A stretch of DNA of 64,000 bases from Schistocerca nitens (taxonomy: Eukaryota; Arthropoda; Insecta; Orthoptera; Acrididae): NCBI RefSeq assembly GCF_023898315.1, contig NC_064619.1, forward strand, positions 302,412,150-302,476,149. The letters are read 5' to 3'. The notes under the pieces are model-generated. The model made no database searches. It was not told where the DNA came from and was given only the letters and a program-made list of their open reading frames with translations. This document shows positions 1 to 10,899 of the stretch, in pieces. Both the position numbers and the translations under genes were made by a program. Numbering within the stretch: the stretch's first letter is position 1; each line of letters starts with the position of its first letter.

Positions 1-1665
1 TAAATCAGAAAAAAAAGCTCGCACACCCTGATCCCTGCCACGGTTAGAACTGACGACTCATTGAGTCATTGCGACACGAGAAATGGATGGGGGCACGGGG
101 CTACGGTCACACTGCTGCCAGCACACCACTCTCATCATGGTATTGGTCGCCCAGCCTCATAACACATCGTTAACGATAATAGAAGTTGTCACTTATGTGA
201 AGAATAGCATTTCTTTAGCCAAAAAATTGAATTTTCTGTCTCAGTGTCTAGGGGTTATATAACCCGACTGATTCAAGTGGAAAGGGAATATCAAGTGAAT
301 TTAGCGAGTCAATTCAGTATCATACATGGAAGTGATTGCACTGTCACTGCCAAATTTTTGTGACGATGTTGCCAATTGTCAGTTGTGCTAGGAACAGCTC
401 TGTAGCGGTATGCGAGGAGAATCCCGTGCTCGTGTCATAGGAGGATACGAAGAGGAGGCACGGGGTTTAGTTAATATGCAGCGTTTTCTCCTACAAGTTG
501 TGTCAAACATTCAGGTGTATAAACTTCCATCACGATTACAGTTTCCCACAAAATATACACGAATAAAACAATTACCCTGTTACTTTGTGACAAAAGATTA
601 TTTCAGTACAATAAAAAGTCTTTGGAAATCAAATTTGCCCACCTGTCACGAAAAGTAAGATAACAAACACTTTGCACCTCCAAATCTATTGCATCTATGT
701 GCAGTCTTGTGACCATACAAGTAGAATTTCATGAATTGCACGAGAATGTAGAAAAATGTTGGTGGGGATGGAAGCTATAAGAAACAGAGTTAACTAATTA
801 CTCTGTGCCAAGCAATAATCAATATGTTTGAAAATTCAGAAGAGAAGAAACTAAAAATTATGCCCATCAAGACAGAAACTGAAGTGCAGATGCAGGGACT
901 GTGCAGATCTGGGCTTTTTCATCTTCAGATCTATACAAATAATGTATACTAACCAGTGTATTCATTGCTTTTGTAATGTTTCCCTCTTGTTTAGTCTTCT
1001 AATGATGAACTGGATCCACGCCCATGAGTCTGATTGTTTCTTTGTATCCTTCCATCTACTATCTTTGTGTGTTATTGCTCAGTGTTCAAAAAGCAAAATG
1101 TTATGCCTGCTCCCACGAGGTATTAGAACGAGGTCCCAAGAAGGCTAACGAAGGATAATCAAAATACATTGAGATGCCAATTTGTCTGTTGTCATGGTGT
1201 TTAGTTGACAGAAATAGTTGCCTATTATTGCCTGCATTACCGGCATCCCATTGTTGTCTTTTCTTACTGAGATTTTCATATTACCCTAAACACAAGACGC
1301 CGAGATAAATGTGTATATTCTCCGTAATGAAACATTCCACGTTCCAATCATCCTGACCCGTTCGTTACGTGCATCGACAGTAACGAGTGATAGGAAAGTT
1401 GTTGTGAGGTGACAAATAACAATAAAAAAGGTAGTAGTAACAAATCAGTAATCAAGGATGTTCACTACATTACAGACAATTGTTAACGATTAACAAAATA
1501 ACCAAAAAAGGCTGAGTGTTAATTGGCGCACAGCATTGGTGTTCTTACAACTTTGTTACTGAATTCTGTTGTGGTTGTTTGCAGAGGGAAAAGAGAGAAC
1601 CTTGCAGCCATACATATCGCTAGTACAACGAGATGTTACCTGTCAACTTTCCTTGCTTTCCATCA
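1..1665. other. Unannotated flank, no gene seen
   Basis: AT-rich sequence left of LTR element 1. The longest open frames (410-658, 942-1148, 1523-1774) are short, share no family motif I recognise and have no supporting context. No repeat family or RNA gene was recognised. Confidence 0.5.
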
Positions 1666-2442
1666 TGAGATGTTTGTATTTTCCCACCTCCGCATTGCAA
1701 ATGTTTTGAGTGAAATGCCCAGTCGATGCGCTGTTGTTTATACGTCAATTCTACCAACATTGAGAGTTGTTTAGTTTTCGGGGTTTTGTAAAATTCCTGG
1801 ATTCGTCTCGTCGCTGTGCAGCCTATGAAAAGGATTGCGGAAGACTCCCAAATAAATTCCAAAGTACAGTGCAGTTTTAATACCAATATATTTCCAGGAC
1901 TCTGGTGTCCGAGCCTGGTGAACTGTACCAGTTACATCACATGTACCCAAAATTGACATCAAACGACACAGAGTTCACAACAATCAACAAACGAATGAGC
2001 CTACAATACATTTGCTCGCAACTCTAGCCAAAAAACGAGTGCCCCAAGGCGCCAGTGTGACCTCTATTTATACTTTTGTTGACAATTACCTACAATGGAA
2101 ATTACAATTTTACGTAAAATCACAATTAAAAGTTAAACCGAATATGAGATACACATTGCTAAAAATTTACAATCTCAGTGCTGAACAAGGTGAACCTACA
2201 CTCCTGGAAATGGAAAAAAGAACACATTGACACCGGTGTGTCAGACCCACCATACTTGCTCCGGACACTGCGAGAGGGCTGTACAAGCAATGATCACACG
2301 CACGGCACAGCGGACACACCAGGAACCGCGGTGTTGGCCGTCGAATGGCGCTAGCTGCGCAGCATTTGTGCACCGCCGCCGTCAGTGTCAGCCAGTTTGC
2401 CGTGGCATACGGAGCTCCATCGCAGTCTTTAACACTGGTAGC

Positions 2443-3465
2443 ATGCCGCGACAGCGTGGACGTGAACCGTATGTGCAGTTGACGGACTTTGAGCGAGGGC
2501 GTATAGTGGGCATGCGGGAGGCCGGGTGGACGTACCGCCGAATTGCTCAACACGTGGGGCGTGAGGTCTCCACAGTACATCGATGTTGTCGCCAGTGGTC
2601 GGCGGAAGGTGCACGTGCCCGTCGACCTGGGACCGGACCGCAGCGACGCACGGATGCACGCCAAGACCGTAGGATCCTACGCAGTGCCGTAGGGGACCGC
2701 ACCGCCACTTCCCAGCAAATTAGGGACACTGTTGCTCCTGGGGTATCGGCGAGGACCATTCGCAACCGTCTCCATGAAGCTGGGCTACGGTCCCGCACAC
2801 CGTTAGGCCGTCTTCCGCTCACGCCCCAACATCGTGCAGCCCGCCTCCAGTGGTGTCGCGACAGGCGTGAATGGAGGGACGAATGGAGACGTGTCGTCTT
2901 CAGCGATGAGAGTCGCTTCTGCCTTGGTGCCAATGATGGTCATATGCGTGTTTGGCGCCGTGCAGGTGAGCGCCACAATCAGGACTGCATACGACCGAGG
3001 CACACAGGGCCAACACCCGGCATCATGGTGTGGGGAGCGATCTCCTACACTGGCCGTACACCACTGGTGATCGTCGAGGGGACACTGAATAGTGCACGGT
3101 ACATCCAAACCGTCATCGAACCCATCGTTCTACCATTCCTAGAACGGCAAGGGAACGTGCTGTTCCAACAGGACAATGCACGTCCGCATGTATCCCGTGC
3201 CACCCAACGTGCTCTAGAAGGTGTAAGTCAACTACCCTGGCCAGCAAGGTCTCCGGATCTGTCCCCCATTGAGCATGTTTGGGATTGGATGAAGCGTCGT
3301 CTCACGCGGTCTGCACGTCCAGCACGAACGCTGGTCCAACTGAGGCGCCAGGTGGAAATGGCATGGCACGCCGTTCCACAGGACTACATCCAGCATCTCT
3401 ACGATCGTCTCCATGGGAGAATAGCAGCCTGCATTGCTGCGAAAGGTGGATATACACTGTACTAG
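2443..3465 (+). CDS. Tc1-like transposase, intact
   Basis: A cut-and-paste DNA transposase of the Tc1/mariner superfamily that would bind the inverted repeats and move the element into TA sites. The frame opens upstream at 2227, but I choose the ATG at 2443 because the protein then starts MPRQRGREPY and is 340 residues, the normal family length. Residues 1-120 hold the paired helix-turn-helix DNA-binding region (DFERGRIVGMREAGWTYRRI and onward). The catalytic region shows FSDESRF (first Asp), FQQDNARPH (second Asp) and SPIEHVWD (Glu). I count 32 residues between the second Asp and the Glu, two fewer than the classical 34. No stop or frameshift is seen. It lies inside an LTR on the strand opposite to that retroelement. 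Confidence 0.92.
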   Translation: MPRQRGREPYVQLTDFERGRIVGMREAGWTYRRIAQHVGREVSTVHRCCRQWSAEGARARRPGTGPQRRTDARQDRRILRSAVGDRTATSQQIRDTVAPGVSARTIRNRLHEAGLRSRTPLGRLPLTPQHRAARLQWCRDRREWRDEWRRVVFSDESRFCLGANDGHMRVWRRAGERHNQDCIRPRHTGPTPGIMVWGAISYTGRTPLVIVEGTLNSARYIQTVIEPIVLPFLERQGNVLFQQDNARPHVSRATQRALEGVSQLPWPARSPDLSPIEHVWDWMKRRLTRSARPARTLVQLRRQVEMAWHAVPQDYIQHLYDRLHGRIAACIAAKGGYTLY

Positions 3466-3556
3466 TCCGACATTGTGCATGCTCTGTTGCCTGTGTCTAT
3501 GTGCCTGTGGTTCTGTCAGTGTGATCATGTGATGTATCTGACCCCAGGAATGTGTC

Positions 3557-3562
3557 AATAAA
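3557..3562 (+). promoter_or_regulatory. Polyadenylation signal AATAAA of the transposase
   Basis: A canonical AATAAA lies 92 bases past the transposase stop codon and 57 bases before the right inverted repeat end. It is in the right place to end the transcript inside the transposon. This is inference from position and hexamer only. Confidence 0.55.
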
Positions 3563-4075
3563 GTTTCCCCTTCCTGGGACAATGAATTCACGGTGTTCTT
3601 ATTTCAATTTCCAGGAGTGTATTTTCAACTTAGTTACGAGTTAATATAACATTTTCTGACTAATTATGTTACAGGTAACAATTACATTTCTAAATTTGTT
3701 TATTACAAAGCAACTAGTGCCTGAATTTTAGTGCTAACATATATCAGAGATTCAATTAACATGATTTATTTATATGTTCTATTTAATTTGCTGTAGTAAT
3801 TTTATAATGATAGGTTTGCTGGTATATCCTGACCATGTGCTACATTTCTTTCGATTAGTTACAGTATTAATTTCACATTTATATTGTGTCTTTCACATAA
3901 GAACAATGTTAATCAGCAAAGCATCATTTTCGAATTATATGTATACTGAAATAGTGGTTATTTTTGTATGTAATTTGGAAACAGGTCACTTTACAATCAG
4001 GCAATTAGGACTGGTGTTTATCTTTAATGCTCTCTGAGGGGTTCTGATAGGGCAATGAGATACAGTAATATTTCA

Positions 4076-4090
4076 ATACCCCTCAAAGAG
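4076..4090 (-). other. Candidate polypurine tract of element 1
   Basis: On the minus strand CTTTGAGGGGTA lies directly before the 3' LTR start (TTGAAATATT). A purine-rich run here is where plus-strand DNA synthesis begins in LTR retrotransposons. The tract is short and imperfect. Confidence 0.5.
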
Positions 4091-5144
4091 TTTTGCCTAG
4101 CCTGATAGATGAAACTCTTCTCACAGAAACATTAGTGTGATTGATGTGATACAGTACTAGTTGGACAAAATAACACAAACTGCATATATTTTAAAAGGTA
4201 CAAAATTGAATCATGAAACTTTACATACAGATAAATTTTCCAAATAGCTACAAACATATACATCAAGAAAACAAGAATTTGAAATATGAGATTACAAAGA
4301 AATTTCCAAACTTTTACAAAATCAATATTTACATCAAATTTTCTGAATGAATGTTTTTCTGACACTATCACTTCTAGAGCATTCTTAGTTTTTGTCACTT
4401 CTAGAGTATCCATTAATTTTCCCTCCTTCAAACACTCAGACACAACTAAGCTAATAAATCACAAATTTGATTGGATTGGTTACGTTGCACTTTTAAAGTT
4501 TCCATATGACATGTTCTAGAATAATATTATCATATAAAAGACAGAAGAATATTTTACAAATATAAATATTTTACAAATCTTGTCAAACACGAACATTCAA
4601 AATTATATATGTATATTTATATTGTGACAGTATAGAAACTGTTCATTTATATCCAATACGGGTTGTTGTCACAAGTATCTGAATATACTACGTATAGTCA
4701 ATATTTCTTGGCTTTGTACATCAAATGCAATAACGTTTCAAAATGTTTACCAGACATCCAGAAAGTCGGATCAAATTAACACTGTACATATCGGTTTTTC
4801 CTGGCAAATCATAGTCCTCACATATCAGTAATAGTCACAATCGTTAGGATGTAAATGTCAAATTATCAATACATCTGATGATGCAGATTACTCAATCAAA
4901 ACAAAATGTATCTTATACTTCAAATTAAATCACATGAAAATATCTTACATAACAAATATAAGCAAATGTAGGTACAAAAAATTAACGTATGTATTGTCGG
5001 AAGTTTGTGTGTCAGGAAGGTATCGTAGAATGTGGCATCAGTGTTTTCGAGAAGAAAATGTCACATTAGGTAGGGCACCTTGCATAAGCCACACGCATAG
5101 TACTTAAAGATTGTGTACCCCCCCCCCCCCCTGAGGGATTGCAA
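4091..5144 (-). other. 3' interior of element 1, no integrase seen
   Basis: About 1 kb between RNase H and the 3' LTR, where integrase and perhaps an env-like gene would be expected. I see no HHCC or DDE integrase motif in any frame. The only long frame is 4132-4443 (minus, 103 residues). It has a hydrophobic stretch around residues 48-75 (WKFLCNLIFQILVFLMYMFV) that could be a membrane segment, but I cannot assign it. A 12-base C run at about 5120-5131 sits beside the RNase H end. Confidence 0.45.
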
Positions 5145-5766
5145 TTATTGCACATAAGGTTTCAACTGAGTGACATTTCTTAAACCAAATAGCTTTATTG
5201 ATTTTGGATAGATAAGTCGGTAGGCGTTTTTTGGATGTGGTTTTTCATAAACTTCAAATGGACCTTCCTGACCACCCCCCACAGGTAATCTAGACAAAGC
5301 ATCAGCAATTATATTCTGATCCCCTTTTATATACTGAATGCTATAATCAAATTGTTGTAAAAATATGGCCCACTTGGTTAATCTACTATTGAAAAGTTTA
5401 CAGTCTTGAATATAACATAGAGCTTTGTGATCTGTGAAAACTATGAGTTTATGGCCTGCTAGATTGGTCCTGTATTTAGTGAAACCCCACACAATGGCAA
5501 GTAGTTCCTTCTCAGTCACTGTGTAATTACGTTCATGTTTCTGCAGACCTTGGCTGGCAAAACTGATTGAAAGATGTGCTATTTTCCATCAATTTCCTTC
5601 TGTTGAAACAAATGTACACCCAATCCGTAATCTGACCTATCTGTCATTAGGCAAAATGGTAGTGAAAGGTCAGGTCTGCGGAGTAATTGACTGCTATTTA
5701 GTTGTTGTTTGATCTCATCGAATGCTGCTTGACACTGATCTGTCCATTCCCATATGGTGTTCTTTT
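5145..5766 (-). pseudogene. RT connection and RNase H remnant of element 1
   Basis: The open part (5145-5519, 124 residues) begins MTEKELLAIVWG, contains FTDHKALCYI and ends the domain with GDQNIIADALSRL. These are the standard Gypsy RNase H landmarks, which degrade the RNA strand of the RNA:DNA hybrid during reverse transcription. Just upstream, 5520-5766 translates in shifted frames to the expected CLMTDRSDYGLGVHLFQQ connection, so the domain is split from RT by frameshifts. After the domain the frame runs into LRNVTQLKPYVQ and stops with no integrase. Confidence 0.85.
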
Positions 5767-5767
5767 T

Positions 5768-6090
5768 TTATAGCTCTCTCAAACACAGTGCATTTAAAGC
5801 TTGGGTGCTGACATACTTACGATAAAAATTACATAGACCATAAAATGACCTCAGCTGTTTCTTGTTCTTTGGACATGGAAACTGGACAATTGCAGAAATT
5901 TTATCAGTGTCAGGTAGAATGCCTTCTCTGTTAATTATATGGCCTAAAAGCTTCAAGTCTGAAACTCCAAATTTGCATTTACTTAATTTAAGGGTCATAC
6001 TGGCTTGTCTGAACTTATTGGCTAATTTGTACAAAGTATCAAGGTGTTCCTCTCAAGTTTTGCTGGTTATTAATATATCATCCACATAAA
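5768..6090 (-). pseudogene. RT palm/thumb remnant with YVDD, element 1
   Basis: Reading downstream from the protease/RT block, the minus strand encodes LIIYVDDILIT at about 6063-6095, so the catalytic YVDD box is intact. It is followed by an in-frame TGA and then KLSKCKFGVSDLKLLGHIIN and LRSFYGLCNFYRKYV (5768-6034), the typical Gypsy RT C-terminal blocks. The stop and frame breaks separate it from the rest of pol. Confidence 0.85.
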
Positions 6091-6136
6091 TAATCAGTTT
6101 AGATAGTAATTCACTTCCAATCACATGATCCTAAGC

Positions 6137-7190
6137 TCAAATACACTCGGCTACAGACACATTCAGCCCAAACGGAACAACACAACAATGAAAACATTTA
6201 CCATTATATAAAAAGGCTGTGTACTGCCTTGAATCCTGTGCTAATGTGATTTGATGAAAACCTGAGGTCAAATCCAGGCTAGAAAAATATTTTGTGTCGT
6301 TGAATTTGTACAGGAGTTCCTCCATGGATTCAGGATGATCTGTTTCTCTTTCTATAAACTTATTCAGGTGACGTGAATCCAATACCAGCCTAACACCACC
6401 ATCCTTTTTTGAAATACAGACCATCGGGCTGTTATATGGACTGTGACTTCTCTCTATTATTATCCATTTTTGCATTTTCTGGAGTTCCCTCTCCACTTCT
6501 TTCCTTTTACAGATGGGTACCCCATAAGGCTTAATGAAAAAGGGTTTGTGTGGCTTTAACTTCAAATGACATTCATAATCTTTGACCCTACCAGGTTGAT
6601 CACAAAAAATGTTACAGTTTTCCCAGAGAAAATTTTCTAATTCCTGCTTTTCAGACTCAGTCAAGTCATTTGCTTCTTTTACCTTTTCTGATATGGTTAG
6701 GGAGTAACTATCATCAACCAAATTGTGGTTATTGTGATGCCTATTTTCCTCTTCCTCCATGTAATGGCTACACTCTGGATAAACTATTTCCCTAATATGG
6801 TTACTACTGCTTGTACTTGAATTTAAATGGATCACTACTTTTCCTTGAATACTGATCTTTGGTTCAGTGAACAGTAATTCTGAATTTTGCCAATCAAAAC
6901 TCACCTTTGCTTTAACTATCCAGTCCATCCCTAAAATCATTTGCTCATTGAGGTCTGGAATAACTAAACAACCATGTTCAAAATTAATGTTGCCAACAGA
7001 AAATGTAATTAAAGCTTGTTTATTTATTAACTTACTAAACTTGCCAGTGGCACATTTAATCCGTACACCTGTGATTGGAAATTCAATGTAACTTTCAGTG
7101 TCTTTTATCCTGTTCCTCAACTTGTCTACTAATGGGACTGCCAGTGTCAATCAAACAAAGTCCTGACCAATTGTTAATGCTTATTTTATA
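6137..7190 (-). pseudogene. Protease and N-terminal RT of element 1
   Basis: The frame 6137-7150 (337 residues) carries the end of an aspartic protease (VIPDLNEQMILGMDWI, the ILGxD block). A long linker follows, then RT fingers and palm: FFIKPYGVPICKRKEVEREL, SPYNSPMVCISKKDGGVRLV, DSRHLNKF, FSSLDLTSGFHQI. The protease active site CLIDTGSP is found just upstream (about 7143-7170) but in a different frame. A short deletion right after DTGS accounts for the shift. The frame ends near VPFGLNVSVAECI, just short of the YVDD block. Confidence 0.87.
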
Positions 7191-8210
7191 CATAAGGGCT
7201 ACCTAAGGTAATATTTGGGTCACTATTCACATTCTCTGCCAGCAAGTCACTTTCTAATTCAGTTTTATCAATGTTGTTACATACTTCTTCACTACAGGTT
7301 TCAATGTCAGAATCAACATAAGATTGAGTGTCATTATGACTGGAATCAAATACACATGAAACAGATACCTTACTTTCACTAGACTTAAAATTATCTTTCA
7401 TGGATGGATCTGATTTGATGACTTCACTTTCCTTATTATTTTCCAAACAAACTTCATTTCACTGATAATAGATTCCAAAATCTTCTCACCTATCAACTTA
7501 GCTTGTTCCTTCTTATTAGTAGATTTACTTAAGATTTCTTTTATACAAATTGGTACCAATACATTGTTTGCACTCTTAATATCTTCACGTGAACCAACTT
7601 CGCATTCAGAGTTACTTTCAGCTGCAACACCATTATCAATAACTTCAACATAAATAATGCCATCTAATTTCTCTTGTGTACATATATTATCAAACACATC
7701 ATCCTTCACAACACTATCTTTATCAAAATCATCATCAAAATAATCTGTGGGTGATGCCTCTGCATGCACATCTGCCTTAACTACTAAGTGTTCAACATCT
7801 GAAGTTACACTAATGAAATTGCTACCAGTTTCATTATCTAAGTCAGGTGTTATTTCCTCATTTTGGCTACCAATTTCTACTAATATAGATACCTCATTAT
7901 CCTTACCTTCATCAGAAAACAAGCTAGTGATACCATACATATCATAAGTTCTGTCTACATCAGGTGTTAATGTGTCATCAATTAATGCTAAGTCATGTTC
8001 ATTAAGTTCAAACTGTGGTCCTGCTTGAGTATGTGCATTATTCAATTCACTCAACATGTGATCCCAAAAGTTTTGCTTATAACTAGTATCATCTAAGGAG
8101 TAGTCCCTATGTACATTACATTTGTGATTGCTTTTACGTTTCTGTCTCTTTAACCTCCTATTTGCCTGGTTTGTGCCATAACTATTCACCTCAATTTGAC
8201 AGGCTCCCAA
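7186..8210 (-). pseudogene. Acidic gag-pol linker of element 1
   Basis: Two overlapping frames (7398-8210, 270 residues; 7186-7446, 86 residues) join by one frameshift near 7450. Apart from a basic start (RRLKRQKRKSNHK) the protein is rich in Asp, Glu, Ser and Asn (for example DYFDDDFDKDSVVKDDVFDN) and has no domain I recognise. Element 2 has a linker of similar composition in the same place, before its protease, so it looks like a family feature. Its function is unknown to me. Confidence 0.55.
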
Positions 8211-8218
8211 CGAGGTGG

Positions 8219-9611
8219 TTACCTGTTTCCCTGGTTGGAATTTCTGTTGTGAGGCTGGTTACTGTTTCTCTGTTCTTGATGGTTTTTGTGTCTGTTGTAA
8301 CTACTGTTTTGGTTACCACACCAGTTATTATTTCTGTGTCCATTATATTGTTGTGATCCCCCCATTCCTATTGTGAGTGTTTCTGAGGTTTTGATTGTAC
8401 TGTCTGTCATCATTCTGCCATGCACGGTCAATTTTGTCTACATAACGTAAAATTTCGTCAACACTGTCATCTGGTCCATATACAAGTCCCCATTGAAAAT
8501 GGCGTGGTAGGCGCCGTTTCAGTGCGTCAATCTGTATCAGTTCGTCCAAAGGTATGCTCAAATGTGACAATGTCTCTAATTGTTTTTCACAAAATTCTCG
8601 TATGCTAATTGCAAGACCTGTGTGATATTTGCTACCGTTAAGAAATTCAGATTTTATTCTTGCCTGTTTGTTTTCCGACCAAAACTTTGCCAAGAATTGG
8701 CGTTCAAAATCGGCAAAAGACGTAGTATTTGTATCAATGTTTTGGTTCGCCCATGTAAGGGCTTCACCATCCAATAAACGTTTCGCAGATTTAACTTTAG
8801 CAGACTCTGGCATGTTAGGTTGGAAACTGTCTTTGCACTGATGCACAAAGTCAACCGGATGCAATTTCGCGTTACTTGGGTAACATTTTAAAGTAACATT
8901 GTTACAACTATGCATAAACATCTGGTTTGAATCAAAATTGGACATTATATTATTTTGCAGTTTTGAAACTTCAGAGCTGACTGTTTGCAGTTCTATTGTT
9001 ACACTTTCTACTTTCTCGTCAATACGAGATATCTTATCAGAAACTACTTCAGAATTTAATTTCAATCTTTCCCCTACCAATTCTTTTTCTGAAACAATGA
9101 GTTCCTGCAACATTTTTAACTCGTCTTTTCGGTTCACTAATTCATTTAAAATGGCTACTTCCGTGTTTTTGACACGTTTGTTAACTTGTCCAATGCTTTT
9201 GTTTGTTTCTTTACATTTGGAGATTGTGAAAGCCTCCAAACAGTCAACTTTGGTTTCTACCCTTTCTATGTCACATGCAACAATTTGTACTTTGTTATTT
9301 GTTGCATTGATTTGTTCTCTCAATGATTTTAAATTTTGGTCCAGCTTTTCTGTGACCTCTTTAATATTGCTACCTAATTGGTTATTTTGAGTTACCAATT
9401 GTTCTAGTTTATTATTCAACAATTCAGATATCTGATCAATTAAATTCAGTTGCTGATTTGCTCCTGAAAAACCATGAAAAGGCGAACAACTACTGCTCAC
9501 GGAAATTGCTTCACTGTTTAAGTGTACATTTGGAGTTGAAGCATGAAATTGACGGCCTGACTGCGTGGTCATGCCAATTTGATTTAACTGAGTTTCGCTC
9601 TTTTTGATCAA
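8219..9611 (-). pseudogene. gag: Gag polyprotein of element 1, frameshifted near the C-terminus
   Basis: Capsid-type structural protein. The main frame (8343-9611) starts at the ATG at 9611 and runs 422 residues. Residues about 50-240 are a long coiled coil (heptads such as LNNKLEQLVTQNNQ and VEKVESVTIELQ-type repeats). Residues about 265-405 are a retrotransposon Gag capsid-like region (LLDGEALTWANQNI, FADFERQFLAKFW, IREFCEKQLETLSHL). The Asn/Arg/His-rich nucleocapsid-like tail continues in another frame (8219-8431, NNNWCGNQNSSYNRHKNHQ). The switch falls at a GGGGGG run at about 8358-8363. No zinc knuckle is seen. It is first in the element, downstream of the primer binding region. Confidence 0.8.
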
Positions 9612-9886
9612 AGTGGCTAGACACTAGACAAAACACCTTCCTGCTTATCAGGTGAAATTGTCACACGCACGCAATGAAACAAGAACAGAAAATTGTAGGA
9701 CACTGTCTGCGACTGAAATAAAAACAATTAAAAGGGGTACTTATGTGATTCATGCGCGATGTCATTCCAGAATATCACTTTTGCTCCTGGCGACGTCCGT
9801 GGCGCGGTCTGCAACGTACGAGGTTATGATTCCTGCCTCTTGTACATGTAATTCTTGCGAGTCGTCCTCTGCACAGACTTCCACTT

Positions 9887-9905
9887 GATCCCAGCCCCTC
9901 CACCA
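9887..9905 (-). other. Candidate primer binding site of element 1
   Basis: Three bases inside the 5' LTR the minus strand reads TGGTGGAGGGGCTGGGATC. It starts with the TGG expected of a site complementary to a tRNA CCA end. I cannot match the remaining bases to a particular insect tRNA, so the assignment is weak. The position fits well. Confidence 0.4.
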
Positions 9906-9908
9906 CGT

Positions 9909-10899
9909 TGAGATGTTTGTATTTTCCCACCTCCGCATTGCAAATGTTTTGAGTGAAATGCCCAGTCGATGCGCTGTTGTTTATACGTCAATTCTACCAA
10001 CATTGAGAGTTGTTTAGTTTTTGGGGTTTTGTAAAATTCCTGGATTCGTCTCGTCGCTTTGCAGCCTATGAAAAGGATTGCGGAAGTCTCCCAAATAAAT
10101 TCCAAAGTACAGTGCAGTTTTAATACCAATATATTTCCAAGACTCTGGTGTCCGGGCCTGGTGAACTGTACCAGTTACATCACATGTACCCAAAATTGAC
10201 ATCAAACGACATAGAGTTCACAACAATCAACAATCGAGTGAGCCTACAATACATTTGCTCGCAACTCTAGCCAAAAAACGAATGCCCCAAGGCGCCTGTG
10301 TGACCTCTATTTATACTTTTGTTAACAATTACCTACAATGAAAATTACAATTTTACGTAAAATCACAATTAAAAGTTAAACCGAATATGAGATACACATT
10401 GCTAAAAATTTACAATCTCAGTGCTGAACAAGGTGAACCTATTTTCAACTTAGTTACGAGTTAATATAACATTTTCTGACTAATTATGTTACAGGTAACA
10501 ATTACATTTCTAAATTTGTTTCTAACAAAGTAACTAGTGCCTGAATTTTAGTGCTAACATATATCGGAGATTCAATTAACATGATTTATTTATATGTTCT
10601 ATTTAATTTGCTGTAGTAATTTTATAATGATAGGTTTGCTGGTACATCCTGACCATGTGCTATGTACATTTCTTTCGATTAGTTACAGTATTAATTTCAC
10701 ATTTATATTGTGTTTTTCACATAAGAACAATGTTAATCAGCAAAGCATCATTTTCGAATTATATGTATACTGAAATAGTGGTTATTTTTGTATGTAATTT
10801 GGAAAGAGGTCACTTTACAATCAGGCGATTAGGACTGGTGTTTATCTTTAATGCTCTCTGAGGGGTTCTGATAGGGCAGTGAGATACAGTAATATTTCA
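9909..10899 (-). repeat. 5' LTR of element 1
   Basis: A 991-bp copy of the LTR, TG...CA on the plus strand, at the gag side of the element. It lacks the Tc1-like insertion seen in the partner LTR. Confidence 0.9.
10440..10441. other. Empty TA target site matching the filled Tc1 site
   Basis: GGTGAACC-TA-TTTTCAAC is continuous here, while the other LTR has the Tc1-like element at the same TA with the TA duplicated (2197-2198 and 3620-3621). Confidence 0.95.

Larger units (their letters stand above)
2199..3619 (+). mobile_element. Complete Tc1-like transposon inserted in the 3' LTR
   Basis: The ends are about 27-bp terminal inverted repeats: the left end starts CACTCCTGGAAATGG and the right end is the complement with about two changes. 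TA lies on both sides (2197-2198, 3620-3621). The homologous site in the other LTR, at 10440-10441, has a single TA and no insertion, which proves the boundaries. The element is 1,421 bp and holds one uninterrupted transposase gene and an AATAAA signal. Intact ends plus an intact gene make it a candidate autonomous copy. Confidence 0.95.
1666..4075 (-). repeat. 3' LTR of element 1, interrupted by a Tc1-like transposon
   Basis: Starts TGAGATG and ends ATATTTCA on the plus strand, matching the copy at 9909-10899 almost base for base. Removing the insertion at 2199-3619 and one TA leaves 987 bp against 991 bp in the other LTR. The 4-bp difference is the extra ATGT near 10665. Confidence 0.9.
1666..10899 (-). 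mobile_element. Ty3/Gypsy-like LTR retrotransposon, element 1
   Basis: Two direct copies of a roughly 990-bp TG...CA repeat (1666-4075 and 9909-10899) flank a 5.8-kb interior read on the minus strand: gag (8219-9611), acidic linker, protease/RT (6137-7190), RT fingers/palm remainder and RNase H (5145-6090). The right LTR is therefore the 5' LTR. The 4 bases outside the ends are ATCA (left) and GTCA (right), a possible 4-bp target duplication with one change. The LTRs differ at about 20 positions plus one 4-bp indel, by eye about 2%. No integrase is visible between RNase H and the 3' LTR, and the reading frames are broken in several places, so the copy is non-autonomous. A Tc1-like element sits in the 3' LTR. 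Confidence 0.88.

Noticed and set aside
2227..2442. N-terminal extension of the Tc1-like transposase frame upstream of 2443
   Set aside because: The extra 72 codons have no family counterpart. The protein from 2443 has the usual length and start sequence, so the upstream part is 5' untranslated.
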